DNA of 64,000 nt from Modestobacter sp. VKM Ac-2977 (GTDB lineage Bacteria; Actinomycetota; Actinomycetes; Mycobacteriales; Geodermatophilaceae), in assembly GCF_026968045.1 (NCBI RefSeq), contig NZ_JAPVBQ010000004.1, positions 489,687 to 553,686 on the forward strand. The letters run 5' to 3'. The notes beneath the pieces were generated by a model. It was not told where the DNA came from and did no database searches. It saw only the letters and a list, made by a program, of their open reading frames with translations. Within the stretch, counting starts at the first letter, position 1. Each line of letters begins with the position of its first letter. The translations under genes were made by a program, and so were the position numbers. Shown here piece by piece: positions 1 through 7,751 of the stretch.

Positions 1-189
1 GGGCACATGCGCTACTACGACGTGGCAGCCGGCGACGTGGTCTCGGCCGGCGAGCAGATCGCCAAGGTCGGCAACCAGGGGCAGTCGACCGGGCCCCACC
101 TGCACTTCGAGATCCACCGCGGTGGGATGAACGGCAAGCCGATCGACCCCGAGGACTGGCTCGCCGAGCGAGGCCTGTCCGTCGGCTGA
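1..189 (+). CDS. M23-family metallopeptidase, C-terminal fragment
   Basis: This is the last 62 codons of a gene that begins outside the window; the frame is open from base 1. The fragment contains the HLHFEI sequence (HxH zinc-ligand motif) followed by a short Gly-rich turn and a PEDWL tail, which is how lysostaphin-like (LytM/M23) peptidase domains end. Such enzymes cut peptide cross-bridges of peptidoglycan outside the membrane. The other zinc ligands and any signal peptide lie upstream and cannot be checked, so activity versus an EnvC/NlpD-type inactive form is undecided. The stop is TGA at 187-189. Confidence 0.8.
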   Translation, partial: GHMRYYDVAAGDVVSAGEQIAKVGNQGQSTGPHLHFEIHRGGMNGKPIDPEDWLAERGLSVG

Positions 190-221
190 CCCCGGTCGGT
201 GGCCCCCGGCAGACTGGCCCG

Positions 222-767
222 GTGACCTCCGCGAACCCGCCGTCCGGTCCGTCCGTGCGGTTGGTCCAGCTCCCGGCTGCGGTGTTCACCGCTCTGGCCG
301 CCGGTGATCTCGCCGCGGCCGACGAACTCAGCCCGGTGCCGCTGACCGCGTACTTCGCCGGCCCCGACTGGGCGTCCGTGTGGCGCCGGCGCGCCGCACA
401 GTTGATCACCCACCCCGAGGACGCCGGCTGGATCACCCGGGTCATCTGGGACCCAACCCGCCGGGCAGCCGTCGGGCGGGCGGGCTTCCACGGCGCACCT
501 GATCGCGATGGCATGGTGGAGATCGGCTACGCCGTGGCACCCGCATGGCGCCGGCAGGGCTACGCCCGGGCCGCCTTCGAGCAGTTGCTCAACCGCGCAC
601 GCGCAGAGCCCGCGGTCCGCACCGTCCGGGTGACCATCAGCCCGGCCAACACCGCCTCCCGGGCCCTGGCGCTGCCCTACGGCTTCGTGCCGGTCGGCGA
701 GCAGCAGGACGACGAGGACGGTCTCGAGCTGGTCTACGAGGTCGCCGCCGACGGACTCAGAGCTTGA
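222..767 (+). CDS. GNAT-family N-acetyltransferase
   Basis: A 181-residue protein with a RimJ/RimL-like GNAT fold. Motif A, which binds the pyrophosphate of acetyl-CoA, is visible as RRQGYARAAF around residues 110-119, and the typical NTASRALALPYGF stretch follows at 143-155. The substrate cannot be told from sequence. The GTG start at 222 lies 32 bases after the M23 gene and has no strong Shine-Dalgarno sequence, so the start is uncertain. The 3' end overlaps the convergent pcrA gene by 11 bases, leaving no room for a terminator between them. Confidence 0.75.
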   Translation: MTSANPPSGPSVRLVQLPAAVFTALAAGDLAAADELSPVPLTAYFAGPDWASVWRRRAAQLITHPEDAGWITRVIWDPTRRAAVGRAGFHGAPDRDGMVEIGYAVAPAWRRQGYARAAFEQLLNRARAEPAVRTVRVTISPANTASRALALPYGFVPVGEQQDDEDGLELVYEVAADGLRA

Positions 768-3048
768 CGAGCGGGGCGTAGCGCAGCACGAGCCGCTTGG
801 TACCGCCGGAGCCGAAGTCGACCGTGGCCTGCGCCTTGTCGCCGGCGCCGTTGATCTCGACCACCGTGCCGAGCCCGAAGGCGTCGTGGCTGACCCGGTC
901 GCCGACGTCGACGCTGATCACCGCCCGGTTGCCCGCACCGCCGCGCAGGCCCCCGGTCGACAACCCGGTCGAGGCGACCCGGGCCTGGGCGGAGCTCATC
1001 GGCTTGCTGGGCGCCGGCTCCAGCCGCTCCCAGTGGACGGCGTCGGACGGCAGCTCGTCGAGGAACCGGGACGGCGGGTTGTAGGCCGGCTGCCCCCAGC
1101 TGGTGCGCACGGTCGCCCGGGAGAGGAACAGCCGCTGCCGCGCCCGGGTGATGCCCACGTAGGCCAGCCGCCGCTCCTCCTCCAGCTCCCGCGGGTCACC
1201 GAGGGCCCGCAGGTGCGGGAAGACGCCGTCCTCCAGGCCGGTGAGGAAGACCACCGGGAACTCCAGGCCCTTGGCGGTGTGCAGGGTCATCAGCGTGACC
1301 ACGCCGGCCTCGTCGCCGCTGACCGGGATCTGGTCGGCGTCGGCGACCAGCGAGACCTGCTCGAGGAACTCGGTGACGGTGCCGCCGGGGTTGGCCGCCT
1401 CGAACTCGGCGGCCACCGAGATGAGCTCGTTGAGGTTGTCGACCCGTCCCTCGTCCTGCGGGTCGGTGCTGGCCTCGAGCTCGGCGAGGTAGCCGGTGCG
1501 GTCCAGCACGCTCTCCAGCAGCGCCGCCGGGCCCGAGCCGGTCTCGACCAGCTGCTCGAACTCCTCCAGCAGCGCGACGAACTCCTGGATCGCCTTGAGC
1601 GACCGGGTGGCCAGGTCACCGACCTCCGAGCACCGGCGCAGCGCGCTGGCGAACGGGATCCGCTCACGGTCGGCGAACCGCTCGACGCAAGCCTCCGCCC
1701 GCTCGCCGATGCCGCGCTTGGGGGTGTTCAGCACCCGCCGCAGGCTCACCACGTCGGCCGGGTTGGCGACCACCTTGAGGTAGGCGACCGCGTCCCGGAC
1801 CTCCCGGCGCTCGTAGAAGCGCACCCCGCCCACCACCTTGTAGGGCATGCCGACCCGGATGAACACCTCCTCGAACACCCGGGAGGCGTTGTTGGTGCGG
1901 TAGAAGACCGCGATGTCCTTGGGTTGCGCCTTGCCTTCGTCGGTGAGCGCGTCGATCTGCTCGGCGACCCAGGCCGCCTCGTCGTGCTCGTTGTCGGCGA
2001 CGTAGCCCTCGATCAGCTCGCCGTCCCCGGCGTCGGACCAGAGGTTCTTCGGCCGGCGGGCGGTGTTGCGGGCGATCACCTGGTTGGCCGCGCGCAGGAT
2101 GCGCTGGGTGGAGCGGTAGTTCTGCTCCAGCACGATGGTGGTGGCGTCCGGGTAGTCGCGCTCGAACTCGTCGATGTTGCGGATCGTCGCGCCGCGGAAG
2201 GCGTAGATCGACTGGTCGGCGTCCCCGACCACGCACAGCTCGGCCGGCGGGACCGGGCCGCCGTGCCCACCGACCAGTTCGCGGACCAGCACGTACTGGG
2301 CGTGGTTGGTGTCCTGGTACTCGTCGACCAGCACGTGCCGGAACCGGCGGCGGTAGTGCTCGGCCACGTCGGGGAAGGCCTGGAGCAGGTGCACCGTGGT
2401 CATGATCAGGTCGTCGAAGTCCATCGCGTGCGCCTCGCGCAGCCGCCGCTGGTAGAGGGTGTACGCCTCCTTCAGCACCTTCTCCGGCGCCGTCTGCGGG
2501 GCGTAGGACTCCTCGTCGATCAGCTCGTTCTTCAGGTTCGAGACCTGGTTGGCCAGGCTGCGACCGGGATACCGCTTGGCGTCGAGGTCCAGGTCGCGGG
2601 CGACCATCGTCATCAGCCGGACCGAGTCGCCCTGGTCGTAGATGGTGAACGAGCTCTTCATGCCGAGCTTGCCGGCCTCGGCGCGCAGGATGCGCACGCA
2701 CATCGAGTGGAACGTGGACACCCACATCGCCCGGGCCCGCGGGCCGACGAGGGCCGCGACGCGCTCCTTCATCTCGCCGGCGGCCTTGTTGGTGAAGGTG
2801 ATCGCCAGGATCTCGCCGGGCGAGGTGCCACGGGCACCGAGCAGGTAGGCGATGCGGTGGGTGAGCACCCGCGTCTTGCCCGACCCCGCGCCGGCGACGA
2901 TGAGCAGCGGGCTGCCCTCGTGCACCGTGGCCTCGCGCTGCGGGCCGTTCAGGCCGGCGAGCATCCGGTCGAGCTCGCGGCCGATCTGGCCGGAGGTGTG
3001 CCGTGGGAGCGCGGCGGTGCCGGGGAGGGTGTGCTGGGGGCTGCTCAT
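757..3048 (-). CDS. pcrA: ATP-dependent DNA helicase PcrA/UvrD1
   Basis: A 763-residue superfamily 1A helicase of full length. It unwinds DNA 3' to 5' in nucleotide excision repair and clears recombinase from DNA. Visible motifs include Walker A GAGSGKT (residues 53-59), DEYQD (Walker B), QNYRS, and TLHTAKGLEFPVVF (motif V) followed by GITRARQRLF (motif VI). The last 60 or so residues (GDRVSHDAFGLGTVVEI...) look like the Tudor-like C-terminal domain of PcrA/UvrD1 that contacts RNA polymerase. It is divergent from the chorismate mutase gene, the same arrangement as uvrD1/Rv0948c in Mycobacterium tuberculosis. A TAGAGT hexamer just upstream suggests an almost leaderless mRNA. Confidence 0.95.
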   Translation of the reverse strand: MSSPQHTLPGTAALPRHTSGQIGRELDRMLAGLNGPQREATVHEGSPLLIVAGAGSGKTRVLTHRIAYLLGARGTSPGEILAITFTNKAAGEMKERVAALVGPRARAMWVSTFHSMCVRILRAEAGKLGMKSSFTIYDQGDSVRLMTMVARDLDLDAKRYPGRSLANQVSNLKNELIDEESYAPQTAPEKVLKEAYTLYQRRLREAHAMDFDDLIMTTVHLLQAFPDVAEHYRRRFRHVLVDEYQDTNHAQYVLVRELVGGHGGPVPPAELCVVGDADQSIYAFRGATIRNIDEFERDYPDATTIVLEQNYRSTQRILRAANQVIARNTARRPKNLWSDAGDGELIEGYVADNEHDEAAWVAEQIDALTDEGKAQPKDIAVFYRTNNASRVFEEVFIRVGMPYKVVGGVRFYERREVRDAVAYLKVVANPADVVSLRRVLNTPKRGIGERAEACVERFADRERIPFASALRRCSEVGDLATRSLKAIQEFVALLEEFEQLVETGSGPAALLESVLDRTGYLAELEASTDPQDEGRVDNLNELISVAAEFEAANPGGTVTEFLEQVSLVADADQIPVSGDEAGVVTLMTLHTAKGLEFPVVFLTGLEDGVFPHLRALGDPRELEEERRLAYVGITRARQRLFLSRATVRTSWGQPAYNPPSRFLDELPSDAVHWERLEPAPSKPMSSAQARVASTGLSTGGLRGGAGNRAVISVDVGDRVSHDAFGLGTVVEINGAGDKAQATVDFGSGGTKRLVLRYAPLVKL

Positions 3049-3057
3049 GACCCGCCC

Positions 3058-3063
3058 ACTCTA
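3058..3063 (-). promoter_or_regulatory. candidate -10 box of pcrA
   Basis: On the minus strand the hexamer TAGAGT ends 9 bases before the pcrA ATG. Transcription starting about 7 bases after it would give a leader of only a few bases, the leaderless arrangement common in actinobacteria. No convincing -35 box is visible, so this is a weak inference. Confidence 0.3.
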
Positions 3064-3154
3064 AGCCGGGGCACCGACGACTCCCGAGGTCCGCGTGTCG
3101 ACTGGGGACGGCGTGACCTGGCCGCGCGGTCCGGGGTGTGACAGACTCCTCGAC

Positions 3155-3217
3155 GTGCTGACGCATCGCGAGTTTCCCTACGGCCGCCGGGTTCCGGCGT
3201 CCGTACTCGCTGGCTGA
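3155..3217 (+). CDS. leader peptide upstream of chorismate mutase
   Basis: A 20-codon reading frame, GTG to TGA, starts MLTHREFPYGRR and is followed at once by RNA hairpins and a terminator. Phe is encoded by TTT, a very rare codon in DNA of this composition, and Tyr by TAC two codons later, so the peptide would sense charged tRNA-Phe and tRNA-Tyr, the end products of the chorismate mutase branch. No strong ribosome-binding site is visible. I infer it from its position, its codons and the RNA structure; the peptide itself probably has no function. Confidence 0.5.
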   Translation: MLTHREFPYGRRVPASVLAG

Positions 3218-3264
3218 TCAGCCACCGCACACGACGCCCCGGGCCCAAGGCCCCGGGGCGTTTT
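3168..3264 (+). promoter_or_regulatory. putative ribosome-mediated attenuator of chorismate mutase
   Basis: The leader RNA can form a first hairpin, GCGAGT (3168-3173) with ACTCGC (3205-3210), containing ACGG/CCGT and a perfect CGCCGG-gtt-CCGGCG stem (3185-3199). The Phe and Tyr codons lie in its 5' arm. A small palindrome, GGCTGATCAGCC (3212-3223), follows, then the terminator at 3235-3264. GGCGT (3196-3200) can instead pair with ACGCC (3234-3238) in the 5' arm of the terminator, giving an antiterminator. A ribosome stalled at TTT or TAC would break the first hairpin and favour this alternative. I folded this by eye. Confidence 0.5.
3235..3264 (+). terminator. intrinsic terminator/attenuator before chorismate mutase
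   Basis: A 9-bp perfect stem, CGCCCCGGG with CCCGGGGCG, with an 8-base loop is followed directly by TTTT (3261-3264). It sits between the leader peptide and the chorismate mutase start and is one of the few hairpins in the window followed by a T-run, as expected of a regulated terminator. Confidence 0.7.
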
Positions 3265-3310
3265 CCGTCTCTCCGGGTCCGACGGCCTCATCCCCGCCCC
3301 GGAGGACCCG

Positions 3311-3601
3311 ATGAGCAGCACCCTCTCCCCCAGCGTCCCCACCGAGCGCCCAGCCGACCCGGCCGAGCACATCGACGCGCTGCGCGCCGAGATCGACGCC
3401 TGCGACGCGCAGATCATCGAACTGGTCCAGCGTCGGCTGGCCGTCTCCCAGGAGATCGGCGCGCTGCGCACCGCCTCGGGCGGCATGCGGCTGTCGCTGT
3501 CCCGCGAGCAGCGGGTCCTCGCCCGCTTCCGCGCCGCGCTCGGCCCGGACGGCGCCGCACTCGGGATGATGCTGCTGCGCCAGGGCCGCGGCCGGCTCTG
3601 A
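3311..3601 (+). CDS. chorismate mutase (AroQ type, short form)
   Basis: A 96-residue all-helical protein that should convert chorismate to prephenate for Phe and Tyr synthesis. Residues 20-52 (IDALRAEIDACDAQIIELVQRR followed by LAVSQEIGALR) carry the AroQ helix-1 signature with conserved Arg residues. The protein matches in size the small M. tuberculosis enzyme Rv0948c, which needs the DAHP synthase for full activity; the same partnership is likely here but inferred. The ATG has a good GGAGG site 5 bases upstream. It lies behind the leader peptide and terminator. A small GGGAGG/CCTCCC hairpin at 3602-3616 may end the transcript. Confidence 0.85.
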   Translation: MSSTLSPSVPTERPADPAEHIDALRAEIDACDAQIIELVQRRLAVSQEIGALRTASGGMRLSLSREQRVLARFRAALGPDGAALGMMLLRQGRGRL

Positions 3602-3674
3602 GGGAGGCCCCCTCCCCCGCGCCTCGGGAATGCAGCGGGGCGCCCTGGAGGGTGCCCATAAGCTGCGGCGCGTG

Positions 3675-4409
3675 ATGCCGCTCCCCACCGCCCCCGCCGA
3701 GCACGTCGACCGCGTCCTGTGCGTGCTCGCCCACCCCGACGACGTCGACTTCGGCAGCGCCGGCACGATCGCCACCTGGACGGCGGCGGGTACGGAGGTC
3801 ACCTACTGCATGGTGACCGACGGGGACGCCGGCGGCTTCGACGAGACCCCGCGCGACCAGATGGGCCCGTTGCGCCGCGAGGAGCAGCGAGCCGCGGCCG
3901 CGGCGGTCGGTGTCACCGACGTCCGGTTCCTCGGGTACCCGGACGGGCGGCTCGAGCCGACCCTGGACCTGCGTCGCGACATCAGCCGGGTGATCCGCCA
4001 GGTGCGACCGCAGCGGGTGCTCACCAGCTCACCCGAGCGCTTCTGGGAGCGGATCGGCGCCAGCCACCCCGACCACATGACCGTCGGCGAGTCCACGTTG
4101 CGCGCGGTGTACCCCGACGCCCGCAACCCCTTCGCCTTCCCCGAGCTGCTGGCCGATGAGGGCCTGGATGCCTGGACGGTGTCCGAGGTGTGGCTGGGCG
4201 GCGGCCCCCGCTCGGACCACGCCGTGGACGTGACCGACGTGCTCGACCGCAAGCTCGCCGCGCTGCGCTCGCACGTCAGCCAGGTCTCGCACTGGCCCGA
4301 GGACCAGTTGGTGGAGTTCCTGACCGGCTGGATGCGGCAGAACGCACGTGCCCACGGTCTGCCCGACGGCCGGCTGGCCGAGGCCTTCCAGGTGGTGCAC
4401 ACCGGTTGA
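3675..4409 (+). CDS. PIG-L/LmbE family deacetylase
   Basis: A 244-residue zinc-dependent N-deacetylase-like protein. AHPDDVD near residues 19-25 is the metal-binding AHPDD motif of the family, and SHPDHMT in the middle supplies a further histidine. Relatives deacetylate GlcNAc conjugates such as the mycothiol precursors (MshB, Mca). The substrate here cannot be assigned, and nothing nearby links it to mycothiol. The ATG at 3675 was chosen because homologues start just before the first beta strand; an ATG at 3630 in the same frame is possible. It is convergent with the response regulator gene. Confidence 0.75.
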   Translation: MPLPTAPAEHVDRVLCVLAHPDDVDFGSAGTIATWTAAGTEVTYCMVTDGDAGGFDETPRDQMGPLRREEQRAAAAAVGVTDVRFLGYPDGRLEPTLDLRRDISRVIRQVRPQRVLTSSPERFWERIGASHPDHMTVGESTLRAVYPDARNPFAFPELLADEGLDAWTVSEVWLGGGPRSDHAVDVTDVLDRKLAALRSHVSQVSHWPEDQLVEFLTGWMRQNARAHGLPDGRLAEAFQVVHTG

Positions 4410-4451
4410 CCTGGCGCCCTGCCGACGGCACCGCGGCCACCGGCCGCCGCC

Positions 4452-5111
4452 TCACAACAGGCGGTTGGTGGCCGCCCAGCGGGTGAGCTCGTTGCGGTTG
4501 GACAGCTGCAGCTTGCGCAGCACGTTGGAGGCGTGTGACTCCACCGTCTTCACCGAGATGAAGAGCCGCCCGCCGATCTCCCGGTAGGTGTAGCCGCGGG
4601 CCAGCAGCTGCATGACCTCCCGCTCACGGGCCGACAGCAGGTCCAGGCCCGGGTCGGTGGCCGGGTCGTCGGCGAGCGCGGGGGCGGCGGGTCCGGCGGA
4701 GAAGGCGTCGAGCACGAAGCCGGCCAGCCGGGGGCTGAAGACGACGTCGTCCTCGGCGACCCGGCGGACGGCGTCCCGCAGGTCCGCGCCGGAGATCGTC
4801 TTGGTGACGTACCCGCGCGCCCCGGCCCGGATGACCGCGATGACGTCCTCGGCGGCGTCGGAGACCGAGAGCGCCAGCCACCTCGTCGCCGGCAGCTCGG
4901 TGCGGAGCGACTCGAGGACGGCGTGGCCGCCGCCTCCGGGCAGGTGCACGTCGAGCAGGACGACGTCCGGTGTGCTGGTCCGGATGCCGGCCACCGCGGT
5001 CGGGACGTCCGCTGCCTCGCCGACCACCTCGACCTCCTCGCCCAGCTCGGTGCGCACGCCGGCGCGGACCATCGCGTGGTCGTCGACGAGGAAGACCCGG
5101 GTGCGGTTCAC
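4452..5111 (-). CDS. NarL/LuxR-type response regulator, partner of the PspC kinase
   Basis: A 219-residue two-domain regulator. The receiver has the acidic pair D10/D11, the phosphoacceptor D54 in LLDVHLPG, and K105, so it should be phosphorylated normally. Residues 160-210 form a LuxR/NarL helix-turn-helix (LLSAREREVMQLLARG ... ISVKTVESHASNVLRKL). Its GTG start overlaps the stop of the histidine kinase gene by 4 bases (GTGA), so the two are translationally coupled and form a two-component pair. Targets probably include the divergent PspC/LiaF-like gene at 6481, as is usual for such modules; that is inference. Confidence 0.88.
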   Translation of the reverse strand: MNRTRVFLVDDHAMVRAGVRTELGEEVEVVGEAADVPTAVAGIRTSTPDVVLLDVHLPGGGGHAVLESLRTELPATRWLALSVSDAAEDVIAVIRAGARGYVTKTISGADLRDAVRRVAEDDVVFSPRLAGFVLDAFSAGPAAPALADDPATDPGLDLLSAREREVMQLLARGYTYREIGGRLFISVKTVESHASNVLRKLQLSNRNELTRWAATNRLL

Positions 5112-6346
5112 AGCGACGCCTCCATCTGTGCACGTGGGAGGCAGAGCTCCACCTCGGTCCCCTCTCCCGGCGCGGACCGCACCGTCGCCGTGCCGTCGAG
5201 TCGGGTCAGCCGCCCCACCACCGAGTCGCGCAGTCCGCGCCGGTCGCCCGGCACGGCGGCGGGGTCGAACCCGGTCCCGCGGTCCCGGACGAAGACCGTC
5301 ACCGATCCCGGCGTCACCTCGCTGTACAGCGAGACCGACGGCGCGCCCGAGTGCTTCGCCGCGTTGACCACCGCCTCCCGGGCGGCCTGGCCGAGGGTGG
5401 CGACCGCGTCGTCGACCGGCAGGTCACCGACGACCACGGGCTCGACGGTGACGGCGTGGTCGGCCTCCACCTCGGCCACCAGTCGGGCTACCAGCCCGGC
5501 CCAGGTGCCGCCGGTGGCGACGGTCGGCTCGTACAGCCAGGCCCGCAGCTCCCTCTCCTGGCTGCGGGCCAGCCGGTTCACCACCGTGGGGTCGGCCGCG
5601 TGCCGCTGGATCAGCGCGAGGGTCTGCAGCACCGAGTCGTGCAGGTGGGCGGCGACCGCGGCGCGCTCCTCCGAGCGGATCCGGGCGGCCCGCTCGGCCG
5701 CGCGCTGGTCCAGCAGCCGGCGCCACAGCGGGGCGGTCGCCAGCGTCAGTCCGACGAGGATGACCACGGTGGCGGTGAAGCCGTTGCGGGCGTTGGCCAG
5801 CTGCCCGGTGGTGGCCAGCAGCAGCACCACACCGACCACGCCGACGACGACGCCGGCGGCCAGCCCCCAGCGACTGGTGCGTCGGGAGAGCGAGGCGTCG
5901 GTCTCGGTCTGCCGCCAGATCAGCGCCAGCCCGATCCCGGCGAGCACCAGCGGCAGGACGACGTCGTAACCGCCGAACGTGAGCAGCTGGGAGACCAGCC
6001 CGAAGACGACGAAGGACAGCAGCGCCAGCAGGATCATCTGGCGGCGGCTGGGGCGCTGCCCGATCACGGCCGTCGGGTCGTCCTCCCCGGACGGGTCGGC
6101 GACCGGCATGGTCAGCCACAGCAGCGCATAGGCGACGACGCCGACCCCGGTGAACGCCAGCCCGACCACGACGACCCGCACCACGAGCGGGTCCAGGCGC
6201 AGGTGCGCGGCAGTGCCGGCGACCACCCCGGCCAGCAGCCGGTCGCCGGCCGGTCGCACCAGCGGGGGACGGGCCGGGCGGCCGTCGGGGAGCCGAGCCG
6301 CAGCCGGGGCGGGATGCCCGGCCGCCGGCGCGGTGCTGGGGGTCAC
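5108..6346 (-). CDS. PspC-domain sensor histidine kinase (HisKA_3 type)
   Basis: A 412-residue membrane kinase. Residues about 31-82 form a PspC domain, followed by four further hydrophobic segments (about 104-122, 128-143, 163-179, 190-206). The dimerisation helix carries the phospho-His H236 in AHLHDSVLQTL. The ATPase domain shows the N box REAVVNAAKHS (323-333), DRGTGF (355-360) and GEGTEV (394-399). Kinases of this layout (actinobacterial MacS-like proteins, functional cousins of LiaS) respond to envelope or membrane stress. The GTG start has no clear ribosome-binding site. It lies upstream of and overlaps the response regulator. Confidence 0.88.
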   Translation of the reverse strand: MTPSTAPAAGHPAPAAARLPDGRPARPPLVRPAGDRLLAGVVAGTAAHLRLDPLVVRVVVVGLAFTGVGVVAYALLWLTMPVADPSGEDDPTAVIGQRPSRRQMILLALLSFVVFGLVSQLLTFGGYDVVLPLVLAGIGLALIWRQTETDASLSRRTSRWGLAAGVVVGVVGVVLLLATTGQLANARNGFTATVVILVGLTLATAPLWRRLLDQRAAERAARIRSEERAAVAAHLHDSVLQTLALIQRHAADPTVVNRLARSQERELRAWLYEPTVATGGTWAGLVARLVAEVEADHAVTVEPVVVGDLPVDDAVATLGQAAREAVVNAAKHSGAPSVSLYSEVTPGSVTVFVRDRGTGFDPAAVPGDRRGLRDSVVGRLTRLDGTATVRSAPGEGTEVELCLPRAQMEASL

Positions 6347-6480
6347 GACACCGATGGTGTCACCGTCCTCGCGCCTCGCACACCGGTGATCACCCGGAGG
6401 CAGGGCGACCGTCGCGGATCAGGGTCGGTCCAGGGGGTTCCCTGATACCGCGAGGCGATCGGAGTCGGCAGGCTCGTGGC
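6347..6480. promoter_or_regulatory. divergent control region of the PspC module, with inverted repeats
   Basis: This 134-base region drives the kinase operon leftward and the PspC/LiaF-like gene rightward. It contains ATCAGGG (6418-6424) and CCCTGAT (6440-6446), an inverted repeat with a 15-base spacer, and GACACC-gat-GGTGTC (6347-6361) right at the kinase start. Either could bind the LuxR-type regulator and give autoregulation. I find no clear sigma-A promoter. The assignment rests only on symmetry and position. Confidence 0.35.
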
Positions 6481-7416
6481 ATGACCTCAGCGCTCCCTCC
6501 CTCCGCCCCGCCCCCGGCGGCCGAGCAGCCACCGGGCTCGTGGCCGCCTCCGCCGCCACCGGGCCCGGTGGCGCGTCCGCCGCTGCGCCGCAGCCGCACG
6601 GACCGGGTGATCGGCGGCGTCGCCGGCGGCCTGGCCGACTACACCGGTGTGGACGCCCTGCTGTGGCGGGTGGGCGCCATCGCGCTGACCCTCGCCGGCG
6701 GCAGCGGCCTGATCATCTACGTGCTGCTGTGGCTGCTCATGCCGGCCGCCCCTGCGGCGCCGCCCGGCCAGCCCGGCGTCCCGGACCAGGCCCGCACCGG
6801 CCCGCGTTCGCCGGTGCCCGGCGTGACGGTCGCGGCGCTGCTGATCATCGCCGGCATCGCGGTGCTGCTGGACCAGTTCACCGACGTGGAGCTGGGCGCC
6901 CGCGGCGTCCTGGGCGTCGCCCTCCTCGTCGTCGGCGTCGGCCTGGTGGTCGGCGCGCTGACCGGGATCGGCCGGGGCGCCAAGGGCGGGCTCATCGGGC
7001 TGGGCATGGTGCTCTCCGTGGCGCTCGCGATCGCCTCGACCGTCGACGTCCCCTCCGGCGGGATGGGCGACCGCACCTGGCGCCCGGCGTCGGCCGCCGC
7101 CGTGCAGTCGGACTACGAGAACGGCGCCGGCGACCTGCTGCTGGACCTGCGCGACGTCGACCTCGACGACCTGGACTCCCCGATCACCACCCGGCTCGAC
7201 TCCGGGATCGGCGACATCGAGGTGATCGTGCCCTTCTCCGCCGACGTGGATCTGGACGTCGTCCAGGGGGTCGGCGAGACCGACCTGCTCGGCGACAGCG
7301 TGACGAGCGGCTTCTTCCCCGGTCGGGGGACGGACGAGTGGTCCGGGGACTCCGACCCGGAGTTCGAGATCATGATCCACTCCGGACTGGGCGACGTGGA
7401 GGTGTCCCGTGGCTGA
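6481..7416 (+). CDS. PspC and LiaF-like domain membrane protein
   Basis: A 311-residue protein. The first 35 residues are Pro-rich, then a PspC domain (about 36-88, ending in a hydrophobic YVLLWLLMP segment), then three more membrane segments (about 114-132, 141-161, 170-187). The C-terminal part (190-311) is an extracytoplasmic or cytoplasmic beta-rich domain with SGIGDIEVIVPF and SGLGDVEV repeats, resembling the C-terminal domain of LiaF/YvqF. LiaF inhibits LiaS in Firmicutes, so a role as inhibitor or membrane-stress effector of the adjacent kinase is reasonable but not shown. AGG precedes the ATG. Confidence 0.7.
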   Translation: MTSALPPSAPPPAAEQPPGSWPPPPPPGPVARPPLRRSRTDRVIGGVAGGLADYTGVDALLWRVGAIALTLAGGSGLIIYVLLWLLMPAAPAAPPGQPGVPDQARTGPRSPVPGVTVAALLIIAGIAVLLDQFTDVELGARGVLGVALLVVGVGLVVGALTGIGRGAKGGLIGLGMVLSVALAIASTVDVPSGGMGDRTWRPASAAAVQSDYENGAGDLLLDLRDVDLDDLDSPITTRLDSGIGDIEVIVPFSADVDLDVVQGVGETDLLGDSVTSGFFPGRGTDEWSGDSDPEFEIMIHSGLGDVEVSRG

Positions 7417-7705
7417 GCACGACCCCTACGGACGGCGGGACACCGAGGTGTTCCCGCAGGGCACGACCGGCAGCACGATCGGCAGCTCCACCGCCTCCCC
7501 CAGCGACTCCTCCGACCGCCGACGCGACATCGACCCCGGGGCACTGGTGGCCGGGGTGCTGTTCATCCTGGTGGCGGTGCTGCTGATGGCCGGGGTGGAC
7601 CTGGACCTCGCCTGGTTCGGTGACGGCATCGCCTGGGTCATCCTGATCGGGGCCGGGGTCGCACTGCTGGTCAACGAGTGGCGCAAGGCCCGCCGCCGGG
7701 GCTGA
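7409..7705 (+). CDS. small two-helix membrane protein
   Basis: A 98-residue protein I do not recognise by family. The first 42 residues are polar and Ser/Thr-rich; two hydrophobic helices follow (about 45-62 and 68-87), ending in a positively charged KARRRG tail. Its GTG start overlaps the end of the PspC/LiaF-like gene by 8 bases with a GGAGG site upstream, so it is co-translated with it and probably part of the same envelope-stress module. Confidence 0.65.
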   Translation: MAEHDPYGRRDTEVFPQGTTGSTIGSSTASPSDSSDRRRDIDPGALVAGVLFILVAVLLMAGVDLDLAWFGDGIAWVILIGAGVALLVNEWRKARRRG

Positions 7706-7713
7706 GGTCGGCG

Positions 7714-7751
7714 GTGGCCGGGCCCGGGAGACGCTCCCCGGACCCGGCCAC
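7714..7751. terminator. bidirectional terminator hairpin
   Basis: GTGGCCGGG (7714-7722) pairs with CCCGGCCAC (7743-7751), one C-A mismatch follows, then CCGGG with CCCGG. It fills the gap between two convergent genes and has no T-tract on either side. Confidence 0.6.

Noticed and set aside
886-3141. A 751-codon open frame opposite pcrA
   Set aside because: It is antisense to a certain helicase gene, with repetitive Gly/Val/Asp/Arg composition and no family features.
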